This document shows, one piece after another, positions 15,539 to 23,694 of a stretch of DNA of 46,274 bases. Each line of letters begins with the position of its first letter. Within the stretch, counting starts at the first letter, position 1. Both the position numbers and the translations under genes were made by a program. This stretch comes from an uncultured Eubacteriales bacterium (GTDB taxonomy: Bacteria > Bacillota > Clostridia > Lachnospirales > Lachnospiraceae). The DNA lies in NCBI GenBank assembly GCA_900315015.1, contig OMXJ01000023.1, positions 1 through 46,274 of the forward strand, in the 5' to 3' direction. The notes below the pieces were generated by a model. The model saw only the letters and a program-made list of their open reading frames with translations, made no database searches and had not been told where the DNA came from.

Positions 15539-16540
15539 TTATACTCTTGCCAAAACCGTCTTTCTTTCGATAAGATCTCCGTGTACAAGCATTACGCCTC
15601 TTCTATAATTTGCATTTAAGCTTCTTTGACTGACAATGTGTACACACTGACGGACCATTTCATCGATATTTACTCTATAGGTCGTTAATTCTACGCCTTC
15701 AGGAATCTGGGATGAATAATCATCATAACCTACCACAGCAATATCTTCAGGGACCTTATAGCCCGCATTTTCTAATGTTTTTATCATTCTATAAGCTGTT
15801 TCATCACAGTTACAGAAAAAGGCATCCGGCATTTCTGCTGGTAACTTAAGATCAATATTTTTTCCATCATCATCTCTGTCAGAAATAATCCAATAATCAG
15901 GCATTGGAAGATTCTTTGCAAGTTTGTACTTTAGGTGTCCCATTAAACGGTCAAGAATACTTCTTGTAACTGTGTAATTACCAACATAACCTATATTAGT
16001 ATAGCCTTTTTGGGCTAAATATCTGGTCATGATATATCCGCCGGTAACATTATCTCCTATTATACTATCAACATCAAATTCTTCATTTTCAAAATCGAAG
16101 AATATCATATTGATTCCGACCTTAGAGAGATTCTCTAAAAAGACCATTTTCATTTCTCCAATTATTACAACCTGATCAACGGTCTCCGTCTGAACCACCT
16201 TTGGAATTCTGCCTCTATTTTCATCCTCGGCACGAACAATTTCGAGGATACCAATGAAACCTTTTTTAGATAATTCCATTGATAGTTTATGGTAAACTTT
16301 GAAATAAAACGAATTATTGTCAGTTAAGAACCTTTCAGCAACAATAAGAGCAATATTTTTATTTACAGATTCATTTTTCTTATCGCTCTTAGAAACATAT
16401 CCTAATTCATCTGCTCTAATTAATATCTTCTGACGTAAATCATCACCTACGCCATCTTTTCCCGCAAGAGCCTTAGAAACAGTAACAACACTAACTCCAA
16501 GACCATTTGCTATATCTCTCATTGTAACAAGTTTTTTCAT
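15539..16540 (-). CDS. LacI-family transcriptional regulator
   Basis: A 333-residue regulator. The N-terminal helix-turn-helix and hinge (TMRDIANGLGVSVVTVSKALAG, split here as TMRDIANGLGVS and VVTVSKALAG) is followed by a periplasmic-binding-type effector domain. That domain shows GDNVTGGYIMTRYLAQKGY, then NIGYVGN, PDAFFCNCDETAYRMIKTL and VVGYDDYSSQIPEGVELTT, all usual landmarks. ATG 16540 is chosen over the upstream in-frame GTG at 16549 because the AGGTGA site is better placed. It lies at the end of the sugar-uptake locus and has its own promoter. It most likely controls the transporter through the palindromes near 21480-21518; the inducer is unknown. Confidence 0.95.
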   Translation of the reverse strand: MKKLVTMRDIANGLGVSVVTVSKALAGKDGVGDDLRQKILIRADELGYVSKSDKKNESVNKNIALIVAERFLTDNNSFYFKVYHKLSMELSKKGFIGILEIVRAEDENRGRIPKVVQTETVDQVVIIGEMKMVFLENLSKVGINMIFFDFENEEFDVDSIIGDNVTGGYIMTRYLAQKGYTNIGYVGNYTVTRSILDRLMGHLKYKLAKNLPMPDYWIISDRDDDGKNIDLKLPAEMPDAFFCNCDETAYRMIKTLENAGYKVPEDIAVVGYDDYSSQIPEGVELTTYRVNIDEMVRQCVHIVSQRSLNANYRRGVMLVHGDLIERKTVLARV

Positions 16541-16580
16541 ACTGTTCACCTAACCTCTCAAATGATTAATTCTATTAAAT

Positions 16581-16609
16581 AGTATAACTCTATTTTAACA
16601 CTAATTCAA
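16581..16609 (-). promoter_or_regulatory. Promoter of the LacI-family gene
   Basis: On the - strand TTGAAT, exactly 17 bases, then TATACT, about 41 bases before the ATG. Confidence 0.75.
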
Positions 16610-16631
16610 TCAGTTTGAGAATTTTTTACTT

Positions 16632-18050
16632 TTATTTAATATAATCTACAAACCTTCTACATTCTTCTAAATTTCCACCAGTGATAGGAAAAACCAAAAC
16701 ATAAGAATCACTTGAGTTTACATCTAAAAATTTTAATCCTGAATTTTTTAGGTATTCACAGTCATCAATTATAATACCATTAACAAATACTCCTTCCTCA
16801 GTTGTTGCAGATATAAATAAGTCTCTATATTCTGAGGCTTGTTCCTTAGAAAGAACGTATTCAACATCATAGAATATATCACCCTGAGTATTACAATATT
16901 CATAAAAGCTCTCTGGTATTATTGCTGCATCAATAAGACCATTTCTTATATTTAAAAAGAATTTATCAAAAAAACTTGTTTCAGCAGCAGGATTTTCTAT
17001 TATCTTATCATTATATTGATATGATATTTGATATGCTGTATCACATTTAGCATACTTTTTCTTACCATCAAATTCATAATAAGCATTTAGTTCATCAGAT
17101 AAGGACATATCACTCTTATCAGTATATGAATTTACTACTGCTAGATTGAATTTACAGGTATCTTTTCCGAAGAAATAATTAGCACCAATACCTCCTATAA
17201 TGAATACAAGAAGCAAAAAGAAAACAATTTCAGCAATGTGATTATATAAGATATATGATATTTTATCGGAAAATCTGAGCTTTTTCCAGTCAGATCTATT
17301 ATATGTCTTATCTGCGGAAGCCGCCGAAGATGTTGAAGCTATCGAAGATGTTGAAGCTATCGAAGATGTTGAAGCTGCCGAAGATTCTTCGTTATCTGCA
17401 GAAATTTCTGATACTTCTTCATTTACCGGCACGAGTTTCTTATCAATTATATACTTATCGATTTTTTTACCCATTAGTATTGCTTTTGGATAAAATAACA
17501 CTGCAATACCAACAAGAGGAATGAAAAATATAAGAAAAGCATATCTAGTCACAAGGAATACAAATAAAACTGAAAATACACCATTCATTAAAGTTACCGG
17601 AAGGAAAACTAAGCCAAATTTAATAGCATTTACATATGCTTGAAGAGTACTTTCATTAAATCTAGCCCTGATTGCCAAATACCAATCGTTTATTGATAAA
17701 AAAAGTACTATCAAGGTAATAGTAAGTCCGTAGAATAAGCTTCTGCCCTCTACTTCGTTTTGAGTCCAGAGAGTAAGATCAAGAGTGAGAATTACTATTC
17801 CTGCAACTAAAACTATGCTTCCGCCAAATGAATTTTTTAAATTGCTTTTAAACTCTTTAAAATAAGATGATATTATCGGCCCTTCTATATTTTTACTCAT
17901 TTTCATCATAACGGCATACATTGATGTAAGTGCCGAACCTGCCGTTAAAATTGGTAAACAACAAATAGTTGTAAGTATGCTAAGAAGACATAAATCAAAG
18001 ATCTTAGTCATCAAACGATTGTAGATATTGTCACCGGTAAGAAAGCCCAT
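16632..18050 (-). CDS. YesL-like DUF624 membrane protein with C-terminal extracellular-type domain
   Basis: 472 residues. The first 200 carry about five membrane segments and the DUF624/YesL opening (GDNIYNRLMTKIFDLCLLSI, then LPILTAGSALTSMYAVMMKM), a family typical of sugar ABC operons in Gram-positive bacteria. A Ser/Ala linker with three ASTSSI-type repeats (about 228-247) follows, then a further membrane helix (about 273-293) and a 180-residue soluble domain not found in ordinary YesL proteins of about 210 residues. The start follows AAAGGGG. It comes just after the ABC operon and a leaky-looking hairpin, so it is probably reached by read-through. Its exact role in sugar uptake is unknown even for the family. 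Confidence 0.85.
   Translation of the reverse strand: MGFLTGDNIYNRLMTKIFDLCLLSILTTICCLPILTAGSALTSMYAVMMKMSKNIEGPIISSYFKEFKSNLKNSFGGSIVLVAGIVILTLDLTLWTQNEVEGRSLFYGLTITLIVLFLSINDWYLAIRARFNESTLQAYVNAIKFGLVFLPVTLMNGVFSVLFVFLVTRYAFLIFFIPLVGIAVLFYPKAILMGKKIDKYIIDKKLVPVNEEVSEISADNEESSAASTSSIASTSSIASTSSAASADKTYNRSDWKKLRFSDKISYILYNHIAEIVFFLLLVFIIGGIGANYFFGKDTCKFNLAVVNSYTDKSDMSLSDELNAYYEFDGKKKYAKCDTAYQISYQYNDKIIENPAAETSFFDKFFLNIRNGLIDAAIIPESFYEYCNTQGDIFYDVEYVLSKEQASEYRDLFISATTEEGVFVNGIIIDDCEYLKNSGLKFLDVNSSDSYVLVFPITGGNLEECRRFVDYIK
17325..17382. repeat. 18-bp in-frame tandem repeat in the DUF624 gene
   Basis: GATGTTGAAGCTATCGAA-type units repeat about three times. They encode the Ala-Ser-Thr-Ser-Ser-Ile linker between the two halves of the protein. 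Confidence 0.85.
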
Positions 18051-18080
18051 AATAATCCCCTTTCAATTGCTTCTTAATCA

Positions 18081-18108
18081 AAAACCGGCACAGATTAAGC
18101 GCCGGTTT
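18081..18108 (-). terminator. Terminator or attenuator after the sugar permease genes
   Basis: AAAACCGGC and GCCGGTTT form an eight-base stem with a 12-base loop. On the - strand it is followed by a TTTTTG tract. The DUF624 start lies only 31 bases downstream and no clear promoter intervenes. Confidence 0.65.
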
Positions 18109-18156
18109 CTGAATTTAATAATTATTTAGTCAAGTGCCAAAGATAGATTTAAATAA

Positions 18157-19002
18157 TTAGCCCTTAACTGATCCTGATGTTAAACCGCTGTATATCTGCT
18201 TCTGGCATGTGATAAATACAATAAGTGCTGGAATAAGAGAAATAATAACACCTGCACATATTAAATTGTACTGACTTCCAAGAGGTCCTACGAAGGTATA
18301 TAAAGATGTTGCAACTGTAGGATAAAGCTTCTTATCCTGAAGATAAAGATTAGCATTATAATACTCGTTGTAAGTACCTACACCCTTAAGGATACAGCTT
18401 GTTACGATAGCTGGCTTAAGAAGTGGTAATAGGATCTTATAGAAGATTGTAAAATAGCCTGCACCATCTACGATTGCAGATTCATCAAGTGATTTATCAA
18501 TATTTTCAAAGAACTGAATATAGATGTAAATAGAAATAACGTCAGTTCCGCACATCAAGATAATATAACCAATAAGTGAATCGATTAAATGAAGATTTGT
18601 CATTATACCAAATACTGAGACCTGCATAGCTACGCCTGGAAGAAGTGTTGCAAAAAGGAATAAATTCTTAATTAATTCATTTCCTCTGAACTTAAATCTG
18701 TTAAGAACGTAAGCTAGCTGAGTACCAATTAATGTAGAAATAGCAAGTACACATACAAGTATGATAAATGAGTTAACAAACGCTTTGCCCATGTTTGCTT
18801 TCTGGAAAGCCTGGACAAAATTATCAAAATTAAACCAGCTCTTTGGAAGAGTCATAACGTTTGTACTGCCATACTCTTCATCTGTCTTAAAAGCTGTAAT
18901 AACACAAGAAACGATAGGAAGAACTGCAACAAATGAGAAAAATACCAGTGAAAAGTACTTCAAAAATGCAATAACCCCACGTCCGATTTTTCTTCCTGCC
19001 AT
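18157..19002 (-). CDS. Carbohydrate ABC transporter permease (MalG/UgpE type)
   Basis: 281 residues with about six membrane helices forming one half of a sugar importer channel. The cytoplasmic EAA loop that docks the ATPase is clear: ESAIVDGAGYFTIFYKILLP (about 175-195). The N-terminal PKSWFNFDNFVQAF and the C-terminal GSVKG-type end are usual for this family. The start follows AGGAGG and lies one base after the stop of the companion permease (TAA-T-ATG), so the two are translationally coupled. No ATPase gene lies in the locus; like many Firmicutes importers of this class it probably shares a general MsmX-type ATPase. The substrate is not predictable from the sequence. Confidence 0.96.
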   Translation of the reverse strand: MAGRKIGRGVIAFLKYFSLVFFSFVAVLPIVSCVITAFKTDEEYGSTNVMTLPKSWFNFDNFVQAFQKANMGKAFVNSFIILVCVLAISTLIGTQLAYVLNRFKFRGNELIKNLFLFATLLPGVAMQVSVFGIMTNLHLIDSLIGYIILMCGTDVISIYIYIQFFENIDKSLDESAIVDGAGYFTIFYKILLPLLKPAIVTSCILKGVGTYNEYYNANLYLQDKKLYPTVATSLYTFVGPLGSQYNLICAGVIISLIPALIVFITCQKQIYSGLTSGSVKG

Positions 19003-19003
19003 A

Positions 19004-19927
19004 TTAATCTTCCTCCTGACCGTAAATTCCTCTAAATACTATCTTCTGCACAAGAGTTGCAAACAAGATGATTGCAAGCAGGACAACCGCCATTGCAGAA
19101 GCTAGACCAACCTTTTGCTGCGTATGAGCAATTTCATGCATGATTACGAAGTAAGTACCGGTTCCATTTGCACCACTTGTAATAACATATGGTGGTTCAA
19201 ATGCTGATAATGAACCAGTAATTGATAAGATAACATTTAAAAGAATGATTTTCTTAATATTTGGAACAATGATATAAATGAACTGCTGGAACTTGTTAGC
19301 ACCGTCAATCATAGCTGCTTCATAAAGAGATGAATCAACTGACATGATTGCACCGATAAAAAGTACCATGTTCTGTCCAAAATATCTCCATACTGAAGTT
19401 CCTACAAGTGAATAGTTATTAATTGCTTGATCTTTTAGCCAATATGGAAGATTTTCAAGATTAAAACCACACCACTGAAGAACTGTATCAAATACATATC
19501 CTCTTGTATAGAAGAACTTGAAGATGAAACCTACAGCAATACCGTTAATAAGAAAAGGGAAGAACATAAAGCCCTTAAAAATATTACCGCCCTTAACCTT
19601 AAAGCTAAGTATTGTTGCAAGATATAATGCTATCGTCAACTGTACTAATGAACCTAACATATAATATAAACTAAGTTTTAAAGCGCCAAAACAGTCCTCT
19701 CTTTTGAATACACTGGCATAATTTTTTAAACCTACAAAAGTTTTTTTGCCAATATATTTCATCTTGTAGAAGCTGAAACTTATCATCTCACCAAATGGTA
19801 AATATGTAAATAAAAAAAGCAATATCAAAGGAATAATCATAAAAGTAACCATTACGATTATTCTTTGAACTTTTCTGCTCCCAAACCATGCCTTAAAACC
19901 TGCTGAATCGGAAACACTATTTCCCAT
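19004..19927 (-). CDS. Carbohydrate ABC transporter permease (MalF/UgpA/LplB type)
   Basis: 307 residues, with a cytosolic N-terminus, then about six membrane helices. Landmarks are LPFGEMISFSFYKMKYIGKK after the first helix and the EAA loop YEAAMIDGANKFQQFIYIIV (about 212-232). It pairs with the MalG-type permease that begins one base after its stop. A GAAAGGGG site fixes the start. An 89-base gap with a strong hairpin separates it from the binding-protein gene, which should lower its expression relative to that gene. The order of binding protein, MalF-type and MalG-type is the classic one for oligosaccharide importers. Confidence 0.96.
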   Translation of the reverse strand: MGNSVSDSAGFKAWFGSRKVQRIIVMVTFMIIPLILLFLFTYLPFGEMISFSFYKMKYIGKKTFVGLKNYASVFKREDCFGALKLSLYYMLGSLVQLTIALYLATILSFKVKGGNIFKGFMFFPFLINGIAVGFIFKFFYTRGYVFDTVLQWCGFNLENLPYWLKDQAINNYSLVGTSVWRYFGQNMVLFIGAIMSVDSSLYEAAMIDGANKFQQFIYIIVPNIKKIILLNVILSITGSLSAFEPPYVITSGANGTGTYFVIMHEIAHTQQKVGLASAMAVVLLAIILFATLVQKIVFRGIYGQEED

Positions 19928-19956
19928 ATAATTCCCCTTTCAAATTCCCCGAACAA

Positions 19957-19987
19957 TCCGCAGATAGAGATAATCTCCATCTGCGGA
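19957..19987 (-). promoter_or_regulatory. Intercistronic hairpin between binding protein and permease genes
   Basis: TCCGCAGAT and ATCTGCGGA pair perfectly around a loop that itself contains AGAT/ATCT. No T run follows, so it is better read as an mRNA-stabilising or partial-termination element that raises the binding protein over the permeases. Confidence 0.75.
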
Positions 19988-20016
19988 CCTTCAGTGAATC
20001 ATAAATTGTTAATTAA

Positions 20017-21441
20017 TTAGTACTTAATCTCAACACCAAGACTTGACTGGGCATCATTCCACTTCTGTGTCCACTCAGCCATAATGTCATCGAAGCTCTT
20101 AGATCCGGTAGCGGCAGCCTCAACGATAGCCTGAACCTTACTATTTCCGCCTGCATTAAATGAAAGTTCACTTTCTGAATTCATTTCATTCATAAGATCT
20201 TCATCACCTGGAAGAGCAGGTTCATCTTCAATAATTGTTGCTGCACTGAAATCAAATGTTGTAGGAGCTGTCTTTGAAATTGGATATCCTCCTTCGAATT
20301 CACACCAACCAGACTCTTCTACCATCCACTTTACAAATACCATAGCAGCATGCTTGTTGTCTTCTGATGAATTAGCATTAATACCATAACAATAATCAGG
20401 ACCTGCAGTAGCGTACTGAGTTCCGTTTACTGTAATAGGGAATGGCATATAACCGATGTCCTGTGGTTTATCACCAGCTGCCTTCATCTGAGCAACTGCC
20501 CATGAACCAAGTACCATACATCCAATCTCACCTCTATTGATCATACCCTTACAGCCTTCCCAGTCTGTTGTAGTATAGTCATCTTCAATAAGACCTTCTG
20601 CAACTGCATCATATAAAATCTTGTAAAGAGAATATGCTCCTGTTCCATTACCCTTATCAGCAAATGGATGTGCTGTATGAGCAAATTTCTGATTTAACCA
20701 AGTTGAATCACCCTCTGTAATTCCGCCAAGGTAACTATCCCAAGCACCCATTGTCCAACCATCTGCATAGTTTGTATAAAGAGGGATTGCGTCTGTATTC
20801 TCCTTAATCTTCTTAAGAGCATCGATGAATTCATCTGGTGTCTTTGGAAGTGTTGTTACTCCCGCTTCATTAAATACTCTAATGTTGTAAAGAAGACCCT
20901 GTGCATTACCCATGTAACCGATACCGTAACACATACCATCAAGTTCCCAGTTCTTTGGGAAGTTAATATACTGATCCATCTCCTCTACTGTTCCAAAAGG
21001 AGTGAAATAAGTTGATAATTCAGACTTATCAATTGCTGGGATGAACATAATATCGCCCCAATCACCTGTAGAAAGACGAAGTAATGCATCTTCAGCATAA
21101 TCTGTTATTGCTTCTGTTTCTACTGTGATGTTTGGATAAAGTTCATTGAACTTCGCAATATAACCAGCAATTGTTCCATCTGCATCACGATCTGTCTTAT
21201 GATGAATAAACTTAATTGTTGTGGTAAGATCTTTATAAGATTCACCAAGTTTGATTTCGCCGTATGTCTCTCCTCCAGAAGTTGCTACCGGCTCTCCTTC
21301 TGAACCACCAGTTGTAGCGTCTGTGCTCTGCTGCTTTGCTGTTGTTGTTTTATCAGCATCCTTCTTGTCTGATGCACAACCTACAGTTGTGACTGAAATT
21401 GCTGCAGTCATCAATAATGCTACCGCTCTCTTAAGCTTCAT
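20017..21441 (-). CDS. Extracellular sugar-binding lipoprotein (family 1 solute-binding protein)
   Basis: A 474-residue lipoprotein. The signal peptide ends ISVTTVGCASDKK with cleavage before C22, followed by a Thr/Gly/Ser linker. The mature domain shows the family 1 pattern: TIKFIHHKTDRDADGTIAGY, LYPNITVETEAITDYAEDAL, then GDIMFIPAIDKSEL. Later come FIDALKKIKENTDAIPLYTN and GAYSLYKILYDAVAEGLIED. It captures a sugar outside the cell and delivers it to the two permeases downstream. It is the first gene behind a near-consensus promoter overlapped by palindromes, consistent with LacI control. AAAGGAGG fixes the start. Aromatic and acidic residues suit a carbohydrate ligand, identity unknown. Confidence 0.96.
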   Translation of the reverse strand: MKLKRAVALLMTAAISVTTVGCASDKKDADKTTTAKQQSTDATTGGSEGEPVATSGGETYGEIKLGESYKDLTTTIKFIHHKTDRDADGTIAGYIAKFNELYPNITVETEAITDYAEDALLRLSTGDWGDIMFIPAIDKSELSTYFTPFGTVEEMDQYINFPKNWELDGMCYGIGYMGNAQGLLYNIRVFNEAGVTTLPKTPDEFIDALKKIKENTDAIPLYTNYADGWTMGAWDSYLGGITEGDSTWLNQKFAHTAHPFADKGNGTGAYSLYKILYDAVAEGLIEDDYTTTDWEGCKGMINRGEIGCMVLGSWAVAQMKAAGDKPQDIGYMPFPITVNGTQYATAGPDYCYGINANSSEDNKHAAMVFVKWMVEESGWCEFEGGYPISKTAPTTFDFSAATIIEDEPALPGDEDLMNEMNSESELSFNAGGNSKVQAIVEAAATGSKSFDDIMAEWTQKWNDAQSSLGVEIKY

Positions 21442-21476
21442 AAATAATCCTCCTTTAAAATACCACTGATTTATTT

Positions 21477-21491
21477 ACCTAATTTTTAGGT
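21477..21491. promoter_or_regulatory. Palindromic operator candidate at the transcription start
   Basis: ACCTAA-TTT-TTAGGT, a perfect inverted repeat extendable to TTACCTAA/TTAGGTTAA. It begins eight bases downstream of the -10 box of the sugar operon promoter, so it covers the expected start site. The nearby LacI-family protein is the natural candidate. Confidence 0.6.
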
Positions 21492-21498
21492 TAATATT

Positions 21499-21527
21499 AC
21501 TATAACATATTAGCTAATTTTAGTCAA
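21499..21527 (-). promoter_or_regulatory. Promoter of the sugar-uptake operon with internal palindrome
   Basis: On the - strand TTGACT, exactly 17 bases, then TATAGT. The spacer contains the perfect palindrome ATTAGCTAAT (21509-21518), a second operator candidate between the two promoter boxes. Confidence 0.75.
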
Positions 21528-21762
21528 GAAAAACTTACTAATTTTTTGATGCTTTTGAAGTAATTTTATGTGAAACTTAACAATTGTAATAATTTAGATG
21601 TAATTTTATATGTACAATTCTATCAATTTTCTTTTGAAATTTGAAACACTATTTGTAAATAAATACCTATTTCTATATCAATATAAATTTGAATTTAAAT
21701 ATTTCCAGTTTCAAAACAAGCCAACAAATAAACCCAAAAAGCATAATAAAAAGCATAATAAT

Positions 21763-21898
21763 AAACACAAAAATAAGCTTAATAATAAGCATAATAATAA
21801 ACACAAAAATAAGCTTAATAATATGCATAATAATAAACACAAAAATAAGCTTAATAATAAGCATAATAATAAGTATAAAAAATAAGCACAAAAATAAG
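21763..21898. repeat. 36-bp noncoding tandem repeat, three full units plus a degenerate fourth
   Basis: AAACACAAAAATAAGCTT starts at 21763, 21799 and 21835, exactly 36 bases apart, and a decayed unit follows from 21871. Composition is almost only A and T with periodic GC steps. Several frames are open on both strands because the period is a multiple of three, but no ribosome site or sensible product is seen. Confidence 0.9.
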
Positions 21899-21930
21899 AC
21901 GTAAGGTAATAAGTCACCTTACGTCTTATT
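21893..21930. terminator. Bidirectional terminator
   Basis: AATAAGACGTAAGGT and ACCTTACGTCTTATT pair perfectly over 15 bases around an eight-base loop. It ends the - strand transcript of the gene stopping at 21977; T-rich sequence follows on that strand. Confidence 0.85.
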
Positions 21931-21976
21931 TAATCAACTAATAAAACTAAAATCAATTAAGTTATATAATTATATT

Positions 21977-23347
21977 TTAGTCAACTGTCTTTCTGATATC
22001 ATTACTATAGTTACCAATTGTAACACTATGAACACACCAATCATAAGCTCCTTCTACCTGAAGTGTATTTATCTTCTTAAGGAAATCTCCGCCCATGATC
22101 TGTGCAAACTGCTCGTAAGTAACCTGTACTGATGTACGGGTTCCATTATAACAACCATGAACACCTTCAGTTAAGCACTGACTTCCGGTGATTCTTCCCC
22201 ATGTAGGGTTGTCACCAAAGGCTGGGATATCTTCGTTTGAAAAAACTACAAACCACATATTATCAGTAATTGCTCCGCTTTCATCCGGTATTACTTCTTC
22301 ATAATTGATTGTAAGAAGAGTTCCAGGAACAAAATCACTTAAATCAAGACCTTCATTCTTCGAAATTCCTCTCTGAGCCCAGCCTGCACCAACTATTTCG
22401 TTGAACGCCGGATCAAGAACCTTTTCATCAGTAACTACATACTGGTATCCTGGCATAAGACCAAGAGTAACCTTTGATACTTTCCAGTTTACATCACTGC
22501 AGCACTCAAGTGCTGTAACAGTTTCAGCAAAATTCTTTCCAAGGCAGGTTACGAAATCATCATATGTAATCTGAACCTTTGTATGATAAGTATTATATCT
22601 AAGCTTTACGCTTGGCACTGTGCAGTTCTTACCACCAACATTAATCTCATCACCTTTAAGATTCTTAACTTCTCCATTGCTGATAGCTACAAGCCACATA
22701 TTATCATCAGCTACATAGGTCTCACCAGTACCTGATGTCTCGTAGTAAATTGTAACTACTGTTCCTTCTACGATCTTGTTTAAATCAAATGTTCCACCGC
22801 CGAGTTTTGTAACGATACCCTGTGAAGTACCACCATTACCTGCAAGATTTGAGAAACCCGGAATTGGCTGCTCGTTTCCGAGTGCATATAGCTGAAGCGT
22901 TTTATCTGCGCCCTGGTTATTAGCTGCTTCTTTTTCATTGGCTTCAGAAATATACTTCTTTGTTGCTGATTTGTAAGCTACATTATAAATTATGACACCT
23001 ATTACAATGATTACTACCAAAAAAGCTGCTATAAGTGCGATCCAGCCCTTTTTATTGAGATTTGATACACTCAAATTTTCCTGCTGAGCTGCTGGAGCTG
23101 GCTGATTCTGTCTGTTATAAAACTCATCATTTGACCAGCCCTTATTCTGAGTCGGTTTCTTTGCTCCTGTAATTGATTCTTTTCCTGCCCCCGCATCGAA
23201 CCAATTATGCTCGGCCTGCTCCTGCTGATTTCCTGTCTGTGCTCCTGGCTGAGCTGTCGGCTGTAGCATTTCTGCAACGCTCGCTCCACAATTCGGACAA
23301 GTCGCTGCGCCGTTTGGAATCTGACGTCCACACTTCTTGCAATACAT
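21977..23347 (-). CDS. Zinc-ribbon membrane protein with two related extracellular domains
   Basis: 456 residues. The N-terminus is a zinc ribbon (MYCKKCGRQIPNGAATCPNC, with the CxxC pairs). A Gln/Ala-rich cytosolic linker follows, then one membrane helix (about 100-125, IALIAAFLVVIIVIGVIIY). Outside are two similar halves of about 140 residues. Each holds a TLITNYEE/TVVTIYYE-type strand followed by DNMWLV/DNMWFV, and then a VQITYDDF/VQVTYEQF stretch (about 270 and 420). The halves look like an internal duplication. Start ATG 23347 follows AAGAGGTG; an in-frame GTG at 23356 is less likely. The domain family is not recognised. A concentric palindrome lies about 110-150 bases upstream. Confidence 0.85.
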   Translation of the reverse strand: MYCKKCGRQIPNGAATCPNCGASVAEMLQPTAQPGAQTGNQQEQAEHNWFDAGAGKESITGAKKPTQNKGWSNDEFYNRQNQPAPAAQQENLSVSNLNKKGWIALIAAFLVVIIVIGVIIYNVAYKSATKKYISEANEKEAANNQGADKTLQLYALGNEQPIPGFSNLAGNGGTSQGIVTKLGGGTFDLNKIVEGTVVTIYYETSGTGETYVADDNMWLVAISNGEVKNLKGDEINVGGKNCTVPSVKLRYNTYHTKVQITYDDFVTCLGKNFAETVTALECCSDVNWKVSKVTLGLMPGYQYVVTDEKVLDPAFNEIVGAGWAQRGISKNEGLDLSDFVPGTLLTINYEEVIPDESGAITDNMWFVVFSNEDIPAFGDNPTWGRITGSQCLTEGVHGCYNGTRTSVQVTYEQFAQIMGGDFLKKINTLQVEGAYDWCVHSVTIGNYSNDIRKTVD

Positions 23348-23454
23348 AAAATGCACCTCTTTCTTTCCCTTTAGATTTTACCATAAATTCTTTTGTAAAT
23401 ACTTAAATACAATTTTTATATCCTATTTTTGTAAATAAGCATTTTGCATAAATA

Positions 23455-23501
23455 TTGACTTAAACTCTACTTTGTAATTTACAAAATACCGATTAAGTCA
23501 A
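23455..23501. promoter_or_regulatory. Concentric double palindrome upstream of the zinc-ribbon gene
   Basis: Outer arms TTGACTTAA (23455-23463) and TTAAGTCAA (23493-23501) and inner arms TTTGTAA and TTACAAA (23471-23477, 23479-23485) share the same centre at 23478. The seven-base segments between them are not complementary. This looks like a multi-site operator or a structured element. TTGACT also resembles a -35 box on each strand. Confidence 0.6.
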
Positions 23502-23627
23502 CCCTCAAACCTATTATAACACTACATTTCTATTTTTCAAGAGCTAATTTTGAATGATACAGTTATTTTACAATTAATAAATCACTTTTCTTTTTTTGTT
23601 ATAAATCAATTACGTATTAATTACAAA

Positions 23628-23659
23628 AACAGGCTGATGCAACATCAAGCCTGTTTTAT
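23628..23659. terminator. Bidirectional terminator after the amidase gene
   Basis: AAAACAGGC and GCCTGTTTT form the base, and TGATG/CATCA extends the stem around a short loop. A/T runs flank it on both strands. Confidence 0.88.
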
Positions 23660-23694
23660 ATTTTATAATTATTTTATCAATTATAGTATTATAA

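Noticed and set aside
21610-21917. Several overlapping open frames on both strands across the 36-bp array
   Set aside because: They arise because the period is a multiple of three and the DNA lacks stops by composition. No ribosome site precedes any of them, and the products are pure Asn/Lys or Ile/Leu runs.
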